Origin: Paenibacillus sp. NAIST15-1
GTDB taxonomy: Bacteria > Bacillota > Bacilli > Paenibacillales > Paenibacillaceae
Length of the DNA stretch: 64,000 bases
Reading direction: 5' to 3'
NCBI RefSeq assembly: GCF_001894745.1
Contig: NZ_BBYF01000013.1
Span: 62,001 to 126,000, forward strand
Shown: positions 15,254 to 23,500 of the stretch, one piece after another
Layout: the number at the start of each line of letters is the position of its first letter
How positions within the stretch are numbered: position 1 is the stretch's first letter
Program-made: the position numbers and the translations under genes
The notes under the pieces: model-generated
What the model was told of the DNA's origin: nothing
Databases searched by the model: none
The model's input: only the letters and a program-made list of their open reading frames with translations

Positions 15254-16384
15254 ATGAGCGAACGGATCGTCATAAGAGGCGTGAAGTATGTGGACGGTAC
15301 AGAAATAGACATCGTAGTCGATGATGGAACTCTCTCCGCCATCACGGAAGCAGGCAAGGGTCAAGGTGGCCGGATATTGGATTACAGCGGAACGAATACA
15401 TACGTGTCAAGCGGCTGGATTGATATGCACGTCCATGCCTTCGAGGAATTTGATCCTTATGGCGACGCTATTGATAAGATTGGTGTCGAGCAAGGCGTTG
15501 CGACCATCATTGATGCCGGAAGCTTGGGGGCAGAGCGAATAGGGGAACTGAAGGAGAAGGCGGAACAATCTGTCACGAATGTGCTGGCATTCCTTAATAT
15601 CTCCAAAATTGGACTGAAGCGTATCGATGAATTGTCGGATATGTCTTGGATCGATGAATCAGCGGTGAAGGAAGCGGTAGAACAATATAAAGACTTCATT
15701 GTTGGCCTCAAAGCTCGGATTAGTCGAAGTGTTGTGCTGGACGGCGGCATTGAACCGCTTCGCAAGGCACGGCAGTTTTCCGAAGACAGGGGGCTCCCTG
15801 TTATGGTGCACATCGGGTCGGCACCTCCGGATATTGAAGAGATCGTTCCTTATTTGCAGCAGAAGGATATCATCACACATTATTTAAATGGTAAAGCAAA
15901 CAACTTATTTGATGCGAAGGGAGAACCACTTCATGTGTTGAAGGAGGCGGTAGCACGCGGCGTCCATCTGGATGTTGGACACGGTACGGCGAGCTTCTCC
16001 TTCAAGGTAGCGGAAGCGGCTAAGTGTCATCACATTCCCGTGGATACAATCAGCTCGGACATTTATCGCGGCAACCGGCAGAACGGTCCTGTGTACAGCT
16101 TGGCGCATGTGCTGTCGAAGTTCTTGTACTTAGGGTATACGCTCGAAGAAGTGATCGATGGCGTAACGAAGCGTGCTGCGGAGTGGTTAGGCAAACCGGA
16201 GCTTGGTCGCATCCAAGTAGGAGATCGCGCGAACTTGACGCTGTTCGAAGTACGCAATGAGCCAATTGAACTCATCGATTCAGAAGGCGATGTCCGTATC
16301 GGGCATCAACATATCGTAACCAAGGGAGTGTTTGCAAATGGCGAGTACGTTGCATGTAAAGTACGGACTGAAGCGCGTCATTAA
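15254..16384 (+). CDS. Amidohydrolase/deacetylase family metallohydrolase
   Basis: A 376-aa dihydroorotase-like TIM-barrel enzyme of the type found beside DgaE-type lyases (EF_0837-like). The binuclear metal site is complete: H59 and H61 (DMHVHAF), the lysine to be carboxylated K153 (VGLKARIS), H186 (VHIGS), H209 (THYLNG) and D269 (SSDIYRGN). It probably removes an acyl or carbamoyl group from the substrate before deamination; this is inferred from context. ATG 15254 with GAGGTGAG upstream was preferred to the in-frame start at 15227. It is the first gene of the operon and overlaps the next gene by 47 nt, suggesting coupled translation. Confidence 0.85.
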   Translation: MSERIVIRGVKYVDGTEIDIVVDDGTLSAITEAGKGQGGRILDYSGTNTYVSSGWIDMHVHAFEEFDPYGDAIDKIGVEQGVATIIDAGSLGAERIGELKEKAEQSVTNVLAFLNISKIGLKRIDELSDMSWIDESAVKEAVEQYKDFIVGLKARISRSVVLDGGIEPLRKARQFSEDRGLPVMVHIGSAPPDIEEIVPYLQQKDIITHYLNGKANNLFDAKGEPLHVLKEAVARGVHLDVGHGTASFSFKVAEAAKCHHIPVDTISSDIYRGNRQNGPVYSLAHVLSKFLYLGYTLEEVIDGVTKRAAEWLGKPELGRIQVGDRANLTLFEVRNEPIELIDSEGDVRIGHQHIVTKGVFANGEYVACKVRTEARH

Positions 16385-17450
16385 TGCCAGCGGACGCATG
16401 AGTATTCTCGGTGTATCGGCTGTGTCCGATACAGTAATGGAAGCGATGAAGGTCGGCGGACAGAGCTATGTAGAAATTGCCGACCTCGTCGATAAAGCAG
16501 GCGATTACGTTGCAGCGCTCATCGATTCCGAAGCTGCCGTTATTGTCAACTCAGCCTCAAGCGGGATTGCACTGTCTGTTGCGGGAATCGTGACACAAGG
16601 CAATCGCCGCAAGAGCCTCCGCCTGCATCAAGATCCGATTGAGAAGAACGAGATCATTATGTTAAAAGGTCATAATGTCCAATACGGTGCACCTGTCGAG
16701 ACGATGGTCTACTTAGGCGGCGGGAAACTCGTGGAGGTTGGGTATGCGAACGAAGGCAAGGCCGAGCATATCGAGGATGCTATTCATGAGCATACCGCGG
16801 CAATTCTCTATGTGAAATCCCACCATGCTGTGCAAAAAAACATGATATCCGTTGAGGAAGCTTGGGAAGTCGCGCAGCGTAATGGGGTACCGCTCATCGT
16901 CGATGCGGCTGCGGAAGAAGATTTGCACAAGTATGTGCAGGTATCTGACCTTGCGATCTATAGCGGCTCCAAAGCAATTGAAGGTCCAACGACAGGCATA
17001 GTGGCGGGCAAACGTCAAGCCATCGAATGGGTGAAGGAACAGCTTCACGGGATCGGGCGGAGCATGAAGGTAGGCAAAGAATCCGTGTTCGGACTGCTGC
17101 AGGCTTTGGACGAATATATGGTGAAGGAAGACAAGAGCGAACAGGAGAAGGCAGAGCTTGCCAAGCTTATGCCGCTGAATGAGCTCCAGGGTGTCACATG
17201 CACGATTGTACAGGATGAAGCGGGGCGTGCAATATACCGTGCTCGCATTCAGATCGATCCTGCTCTGGCCAGCACGACGGCGAAGGACGTTGTGAAGGGC
17301 TTGCAAGAAGGGGAGATCGCCATTTATACCCGTGACTACGGGGTTAGACAAGGATACTTCGATATCGATCCGCGTCCGCTTATGGGGGATGACATGGACG
17401 TCATTGAGTCACATATTCGCAAATTAGTGGGAGGGCCTACTCATGTCTAA
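16338..17450 (+). CDS. dgaE: DgaE-type PLP-dependent ammonia lyase
   Basis: A 370-aa fold-type I PLP enzyme related to SelA and to D-glucosaminate-6-phosphate ammonia lyase. The PLP lysine is K212 in IYSGSKAIEGPTTG, with the ring-binding aspartate D189 in LIVDAAAEE. The family eliminates ammonia from 2-amino-2-deoxy sugar acids to give 2-keto-3-deoxy acids. ATG 16338 has AAGGGAG about 9 nt upstream. The coding region starts inside the metallohydrolase gene and ends 8 nt inside the aldolase gene, so all three are tightly coupled. Because a sugar kinase follows, the substrate may be unphosphorylated here, unlike the Salmonella Dga system; that is inference. Confidence 0.85.
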   Translation: MASTLHVKYGLKRVINASGRMSILGVSAVSDTVMEAMKVGGQSYVEIADLVDKAGDYVAALIDSEAAVIVNSASSGIALSVAGIVTQGNRRKSLRLHQDPIEKNEIIMLKGHNVQYGAPVETMVYLGGGKLVEVGYANEGKAEHIEDAIHEHTAAILYVKSHHAVQKNMISVEEAWEVAQRNGVPLIVDAAAEEDLHKYVQVSDLAIYSGSKAIEGPTTGIVAGKRQAIEWVKEQLHGIGRSMKVGKESVFGLLQALDEYMVKEDKSEQEKAELAKLMPLNELQGVTCTIVQDEAGRAIYRARIQIDPALASTTAKDVVKGLQEGEIAIYTRDYGVRQGYFDIDPRPLMGDDMDVIESHIRKLVGGPTHV

Positions 17451-18198
17451 TATGGATAAACGTTTATACAAAGGACGCGCGGCGCTGAATGTGCTGGCAA
17501 ACAGTGTGGAAAATGCAAAGGAAATTTTCGAGGCGGCAGAAGGTCATGTACTTGTTGGCGTCCTGTCCAAAAATTATCCGACGGTTGAGTCTGCTGTAGA
17601 AGCGATGAAGGAATATGGCGCAGTGATTGACGACGCAGTTTCAATCGGACTCGGAGCTGGCGACAATCGTCAGGCGGCTGTAGTGGCAGAGATTGCGAAG
17701 CATTATGGCGGCGGTCATATCAATCAAGTATTCCCTTCGGTTGGGGCAACACGCGCGAACTTGAATGGCAAGGATAGCTGGATTAACAGCTTGGTATCGC
17801 CGACTGGGCAGGTGGGATACGTTAATATTTCGACAGGCCCAGTTAGTGCGGATCAGGCAGACAAGGCCATTGTTCCTATTAAGAGTGCAATTGCGCTTGT
17901 ACGCGACATGGGCGGGAATGCATTGAAATACTTCCCGATGAATGGGCTTGCTTGCGAAGAAGAGCTTCGGGCGGTTGCAAAGGCGTGCGGTGAAGAAGGG
18001 TTCGCACTAGAGCCGACTGGCGGCATTGATCTGGATAACTTTGAAGCGATCCTGCGCATTGCACTGGAAGCGAAGGTGCCAATTGTCATTCCACATGTGT
18101 ACTCTTCAATCGTGGACAAAGCAACGGGCAACACGAAGGTAGAGGATATTCGCACTTTATACGCTGAGATGAAGAAATGGGTCGAGTATTATGCCTAA
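17443..18198 (+). CDS. dagF: 2-dehydro-3-deoxy-phosphogluconate (KDGP) aldolase, DagF/DgaF type
   Basis: A 251-aa TIM-barrel aldolase of the KDGP aldolase family (DUF1341/PF07071 type, distinct from the Eda family). It is expected to cleave 2-keto-3-deoxy-6-phosphogluconate to pyruvate and glyceraldehyde 3-phosphate. Family-like segments include GVLSKNYPTVESAVEAM, NALKYFPMNGL (likely with the Schiff-base lysine) and ALEPTGGIDLDN. GGGAGG lies just before ATG 17443. It overlaps dgaE by 8 nt and the kinase gene by 8 nt. Family assignment is firm; exact sugar stereochemistry is not. Confidence 0.87.
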   Translation: MSNMDKRLYKGRAALNVLANSVENAKEIFEAAEGHVLVGVLSKNYPTVESAVEAMKEYGAVIDDAVSIGLGAGDNRQAAVVAEIAKHYGGGHINQVFPSVGATRANLNGKDSWINSLVSPTGQVGYVNISTGPVSADQADKAIVPIKSAIALVRDMGGNALKYFPMNGLACEEELRAVAKACGEEGFALEPTGGIDLDNFEAILRIALEAKVPIVIPHVYSSIVDKATGNTKVEDIRTLYAEMKKWVEYYA

Positions 18199-19228
18199 TG
18201 TGCCTAAGCTGGGCATGAAGAAGGTAGCGGCCTTCGGCGAAGTGATGATGCGACTGACGGTGCCTGGCGTGGAGCGATTAAGCCAAGCAAGTCATCTGGA
18301 TTACTCGTTTTCGGGTACAGGCGTCAACGTTAGCTCGCAGCTTGCTCGCTTCGGCCATGATGCCTATTTGATATCGCGGCTGCCAGACAATCCGCTTGGC
18401 GAAGCTGCGGAGGCATATCTGCGCAAGCTCGGGATAGGCACGGCATTCATTAGCCATGGCGGCAAATACATCGGCATGTACTTTTTAGAACAAGGATTCG
18501 GTCCCCGTCCTGGGCGCGTAACTTATACAGATCGGCTTGGAAGCAGCTTCAATACGGCGCCCGATGATGTGTATCCATACAGTGAGATTGCTGGCAGCAT
18601 CGATGCGATTCACTTCTGCGGCATTGCACTCGCGATGAATGATGGTGTTCGACAACATATGAAGGCATTAGCTGCCGCCGTCAAGGCTGCGGGAGGTACT
18701 GTCATCTTCGATTGCAACTATCGTCCTGCGCATTGGGGCGAAGAGGGCTATGTGAAGGCAAGAGCACATTATGAAGAGATGCTCAGGTTTGCGGACATCG
18801 TCATGATGAATGAGAAGGACGCGATGCTGACGCTCGGGATGGAGACGGAGAAGACGGAGCGGCGTGAACAGCTGGAGGAGTTGATTCCTCGAGTTGCGAA
18901 GCTGTATAATATTTCGGTCATAGCAGGTACTCATCGCGCTATTCACGAGAATCAGACGCATTCCTTGCAAGGCTTCATGTATAAGCAGGAATCCTTTACC
19001 TTCTCGGAACGATTAACGTTTGCGGTTCATGATCGGATCGGAGCGGGGGATGCCTATACATGCGGTATTTTGCACGGAGAATTCCAAGGCTTTGCTCCAG
19101 AGCAGACGGTAGAGTTCGCCGCTGCTTCCAGCATGCTTGCGCACACATTTGAGGGTGATACACCAATGGCCACGGAGCGTGAGGTGCTGCGAGCTATGGT
19201 GGAGTCTGGGATAGATGTAGAAAGGTAG
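18191..19228 (+). CDS. PfkB family sugar kinase (KdgK-like)
   Basis: A 345-aa ribokinase-family enzyme. The N-terminal GEVMMRLTVPG resembles the KDG kinase opening, and SFSGTGVNVSSQLARFG is the substrate-side signature. The catalytic loop is DRIGAGDAYTCG with base D287. It is proposed to phosphorylate 2-keto-3-deoxygluconate made by the lyase so that the aldolase can use it. No PTS or other transporter gene is present in the operon, so phosphorylation on entry is not provided here, which explains a kinase. The ATG overlaps the aldolase stop by 8 nt. Substrate is inferred from context. Confidence 0.82.
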   Translation: MPNVPKLGMKKVAAFGEVMMRLTVPGVERLSQASHLDYSFSGTGVNVSSQLARFGHDAYLISRLPDNPLGEAAEAYLRKLGIGTAFISHGGKYIGMYFLEQGFGPRPGRVTYTDRLGSSFNTAPDDVYPYSEIAGSIDAIHFCGIALAMNDGVRQHMKALAAAVKAAGGTVIFDCNYRPAHWGEEGYVKARAHYEEMLRFADIVMMNEKDAMLTLGMETEKTERREQLEELIPRVAKLYNISVIAGTHRAIHENQTHSLQGFMYKQESFTFSERLTFAVHDRIGAGDAYTCGILHGEFQGFAPEQTVEFAAASSMLAHTFEGDTPMATEREVLRAMVESGIDVER

Positions 19229-19237
19229 GCAGTAACA

Positions 19238-19951
19238 TTGAGATTGTCACGCAACAAACGTCCCTTGTACGTACAGGTAAGAAATATTTTGCGAGAGCGC
19301 ATTTTGCACGGTGTATATCCGCTAGGGACATACATCCCTTCGGAACCGCAGCTTGAAGAAGAGTTCCAAGTTAGCAAAATTACAGTACGCAATGCAATTA
19401 TTGAGCTTGTGCAGGAAGGGTATGTGGAAAAAGGAAGCGGCAAGGGAACCAAGGTCATTCGCAATACTTCCGTCTCGAAGCTGTCCAAATGGAAGCGGTT
19501 CACGGAAATCCTAGTCGAAGAAGGCCACAAAATTCAGAAAAGAGTCATTCGGGCCGAGGTCATACACAATGAAGCAGGAACGATTCCATTTCCATTGTTC
19601 GGGGGACATTGCCTGTGCATTGAACGGGTATATGATTTGAACGGAACGCCATATATTCACTATACCCATTATGTAAGGCTGCAGGAGGAAGGGCTCGATC
19701 TATCTGAATTGAGCGAGCAGTCGCTGTATGAATGGCTCGAAGATCAGCATATCGAGCTTGGAAAATATAAAGACGAGTTTGCTGTTGCGACTGCACCAGA
19801 GGCTGCGAGATCAATACTTGAAGTCAGTCACGAAATGCCGCTATTAAAGCGTTCCCGCTATTCTTATGACATTGACGGGGCGTTGATTGAATATAGCGAA
19901 GGGTATTATCATACGGAACTTCATAGCTATGTTGTCAATTATGATGGTTAA
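19238..19951 (+). CDS. GntR family regulator with UTRA domain
   Basis: A 237-aa regulator of the HutC/FadR-like GntR subgroup. Residues 1-72 are the winged helix (PLYVQVRNILRERILHGVY, SKITVRNAIIELVQEGYV). Residues ~95-235 form the UTRA effector-binding domain, which usually binds a phosphorylated sugar or small acid. TTG 19238 is used with AAAGGTAGG upstream. It is the last gene of the operon and probably represses the operon promoter through the two palindromes at 15108-15123 and 15161-15176. No AAACATTATAATGTTT-like site was seen before the NRPS genes, so it likely does not control them. Confidence 0.88.
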   Translation: MRLSRNKRPLYVQVRNILRERILHGVYPLGTYIPSEPQLEEEFQVSKITVRNAIIELVQEGYVEKGSGKGTKVIRNTSVSKLSKWKRFTEILVEEGHKIQKRVIRAEVIHNEAGTIPFPLFGGHCLCIERVYDLNGTPYIHYTHYVRLQEEGLDLSELSEQSLYEWLEDQHIELGKYKDEFAVATAPEAARSILEVSHEMPLLKRSRYSYDIDGALIEYSEGYYHTELHSYVVNYDG

Positions 19952-19990
19952 ATCCATGCATGTTCGAATCAGATATACGTAAATTCATAA

Positions 19991-20068
19991 AAGACAGAAG
20001 CCCGCTCTTCATGCAAATTTCAGTTCGCTTGCATAGAGGAAGAGGGGCTTCTGTCTTGTTTTGTTTTA
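19991..20068 (+). terminator. Strong terminator of the catabolic operon
   Basis: A 13-bp perfect stem (19991-20003 with 20045-20057), with further pairing inside, is followed by GTTTTGTTTT. It isolates the operon from the synthetase genes. Confidence 0.92.
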
Positions 20069-20099
20069 GGGGATTGTGCAGCAGTGGGTGAATTGTGAA

Positions 20100-20168
20100 A
20101 AATGATTGACAAAAAACGGTGATCATTTACAAAAAATTAAAGAATTATGCTAATTTATAGTAAATGAT
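20100..20168. promoter_or_regulatory. Repeated half-sites upstream of the pbtA promoter
   Basis: AAATGAT occurs at 20100-20106 and 20162-20168, and its inverse ATCATTT at 20122-20128. The longer form GTAAATGAT (20160-20168) pairs with ATCATTTAC (20122-20130). The right-hand copy ends one base before the -35 box. A dimeric regulator site is plausible, but AT-richness makes chance matches possible. Confidence 0.35.
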
Positions 20169-20169
20169 A

Positions 20170-20198
20170 TTGTTAATGGCCTCAATACTGTATATAAT
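20170..20198 (+). promoter_or_regulatory. Sigma-A promoter of the NRPS genes
   Basis: TTGTTA (20170-20175) and a perfect TATAAT (20193-20198) are spaced by 17 bp. The implied 5' leader to GTG 20591 is about 385 nt, unusually long. It is the only strong promoter seen in this gap. Confidence 0.65.
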
Positions 20199-20590
20199 AC
20201 GTTATGGAAATCATTAACTTTCTCTACAAAAGGTGCATCTTCTTCCTCCATAGAATTACGCATGTAGAGTTTTATATGAGGAGGTGTCCAGCATCACAAG
20301 CAATGCCTAATTTGAGCCTCATAAATGTCTATATTCGTTTCTGCCTCTACACTACTTCGTCGCAATTTGTCAGGAACAGGTTTTGCCCGTAATCCAACTT
20401 AGATCCCCATCACAGTTTACGATTTTTCAACAATAACCTTGATAGCCACGATCATGACGAGCAATTATAACTTCATATAGCCATGGATCTTATCTCTTCT
20501 GCGGATATGATTGTGAACTCTTTTGGAACAGAATCCACTGATGATGTTTCCGGACGCTTACGAATATTTTTCGAATAGGGGAGAGTCAAC
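20199..20590 (+). other. Long untranslated leader of pbtA
   Basis: There is no convincing protein gene. GAGGAGGTG at 20278-20286 is a strong ribosome-site match, but the first ATG behind it (20303, a 29-codon frame to 20392) is 16-17 nt away, which is too far. I see no recognised riboswitch core. The last bases hold the pbtA ribosome site GGGGAGAG (20578-20585). Confidence 0.4.
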
Positions 20591-23500
20591 GTGAACGCGA
20601 ATCCTAACGAATGGTATCCTTTGACGCAAGCGCAGCGCAGAATCTGGTACACAGAAATGATGCATCCTAATACGTCAGTTACTACCGTTGCTGGAACAAT
20701 GTACATACGAGGCAAGGTAGACGTTGAGATTTTGAAAATGGCGATATATCAAGTGATCATGCAGCATGATGCCTTCCGAATACGAATCGCAATGACAGAC
20801 AATCAGCCGAAGCAGCAATTTGCTCCCGTAGAGCAAATCGTCCCTCACGTTGATTACTTAGAGTGGGATAATCAGAATGAAGCTGAGAGCTGGTTACAGC
20901 GATTTAATCATATTCCTATCCATATGTTCGACCCAGCGTTATATCACTTTGTCGTATTTAACGTCAATGATGAGGAAGCATGGTTCAATTTGAAAATGAA
21001 TCATATTGTAACGGATGGAGTCTCTTCTCATCTTATCGTTTATAAAATCATGAAGAATTATACAGCAATATTGAGTGGCAACGCGGACTCGGACGAACAA
21101 GAGAGCACTTACCTGGATTACATATTCGCGGAACGAGAGTATGAACAATCTGATCGATACGCGAAAGATAAGGCATATTGGCTGGATAAGTTCAGCACAA
21201 TGCCAGAAGTGATAGGTATCAAATCTTACCCTCCTCATTCAATCGGCACTGAGGCCAGTCGGACAAGCACCACGGTTAGCGGAGAAATGTACGAGAAGCT
21301 TTACCAATTTAGCCAGCAGCACAATATCAGTCTCTTTACTCTATTTCTAGGTTCTTTATACGCATTTCTATATAAGACGACAGGGAACAACGATATTGCT
21401 GTCGGTGCCGCTTATGCGAATCGAACTTCCAGGCAAGACAAGGATGCTCTGGGCATGTTCGTAAGCACGGTAGCCGCTCGTTTGACGATTACCCCAGACC
21501 AAGATGTACTAACCTTCCTACATAACGTTGCCAAAGAGCAAAAAGCAATTTTGCGACATCAGAAGTATCCTTACAACCAGCTTATTCTTGATTTAAGAGA
21601 GCAAAATAATAGTGTTGAGATTCAGGATTTGTACCGTATTTCCATCGACTATATGCCGATACGCTGGTTCAGTCACGGAGAACTAGCCGCCCGCCAACGC
21701 AGCAGCTTTTGCGGTCATGAGGTAGACGATTTTGCAGTTCACGTAGAAGATATGATGGATGATAATCAGATCATTTTCAATATCGATTATCGCAAACAGT
21801 TGTTCGAAGAGCATGAAGTCATTCGTATCATCGATCAAATGATGACCATCGTTGATCAGATGTTGAGTAATCCGAGCCAGAGCTTGCAGCAGTTGTCCAT
21901 GATCAGTGATAAGGAAGCTCAGATCATCCTGACACGCTTCAGCAACGGGAATTGGTCAACGCCGCAGCCAGTTGGACGAACGATTCACCAGTTGTTTGAG
22001 GAACAGGTCGAACGCACGCCTGATCAGGTTGCTGTCGTGTTCGGAGATCGGCACCTAACCTACAAGGAACTGAACGAACAAGCCAATTGCTTCGCTCGAA
22101 CATTGCGAGCCCATGGTGTAGCAGCAGAGCAATTCGTAGGCATCATGGCAGACCGCTCGATTGAGATGGTCGTCGGTATACTTGCAATATTGAAGGCGGG
22201 TGGAGCCTACGTTCCGATAGATCCTGAATATCCAGAAGAGCGCATTTTATATATGCTGGAAGACTCTAATGCAAGAGTACTCGTATCGCAAAGTCATTTA
22301 CAGACACGGCTCGGTTACACAGGAACATGGGTATTGCTTGATGATGAGAACGACTATGAAGCAAACCGCGATAACTTGGAGTCGGTCAACGAAGCACATC
22401 ATTTGGCTTATGTCATCTATACATCCGGTACAACTGGAAAGCCGAAGGGCGTCATGATTGAGCATAAGCAGATTACAGCCTTGGGGGATGCATGGAAGCA
22501 TGCCTATCAATTAGGCGAACCGGGAATTCGGACGCTGCAATGGGCAAGCTTCTCCTTCGACGTATTTACGGGAGACATGGTGCGAGCGCTGCTGTACGGA
22601 GGCGAGCTTATCATCTGCCCAAGCGAAGCGCGAGCTAATCCTGAAGCGATATGCGAGCTAATCGCAAGACATCGCATCCACATATTCGAATCAACCCCAG
22701 CCCTCGTTATTCCGTTGATGGATTATGTGCATGAACAAGGGAAGGATGTAAGCAGTCTGCGCCTGCTCGTTGTGGGCTCGGATCATTGCCCGGCTGCGGA
22801 ATATCGCAAGCTGATGGAACGATTCGGCTCGCAAATGAGAATCCTGAACAGCTATGGCGTGACTGAGGCTTGCGTCGATGCGTGCTATTACGAGAGAAAT
22901 GGTAGTGTGGATTTCATCACCATGCTTCCGATTGGTAAACCACTGCCTTCGGTATCCATGTACATTCTAGACGAGAACAAGGCGCTTCAGCCAATTGGAA
23001 TTGTAGGAGAGCTCTACATAGGTGGAGCCGGTGTCGGCAGAGGTTATTTGAACCGTGATGACTTGACAGCAGAAAAATTCGTTGATGACCCCTACTCACA
23101 AGGAAAGATGTATCGGACAGGTGATTTGGCAAGATGGCTGCCGGACGGAAACATCGAATACCTTGGAAGGCTCGATCATCAAGTCAAAATTCGGGGTAAC
23201 CGGATAGAAATAGGGGAAATTGAAACGCGCATGCTGCAAACATCACTCGTGCGGGAAGCCGTTATCGTAGCGCGCGAGGATGAAAATGGACTGAAAGCTC
23301 TGTGCGCCTATTATGTTGCCGACAGCGAGATATCCGTACAGCAATTGCGTTCAACCCTAGCAGAACAAGTACCGGATTATATGATTCCGTCTTATTTCAT
23401 GAAGCTGGAACGATTGCCGCTTACGCCGAACGGCAAAATCGATCGGAATGGATTGCCTGCACCGTCTGGTCAGGACTATTCCGGCAAGATTTATGTGGAG

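Noticed and set aside
15126-20068. Catabolic operon as part of the lipopeptide cluster
   Set aside because: A very strong terminator, its own operators and a complete sugar-acid pathway separate it from the NRPS genes. Nothing in it fits peptide tailoring.
20204-20392. 62-codon plus-strand frame in the pbtA leader
   Set aside because: Its first ATG has no ribosome site and begins about where transcription should start. The strong GAGGAGGTG inside it is badly spaced to the next ATG. Composition is not protein-like.
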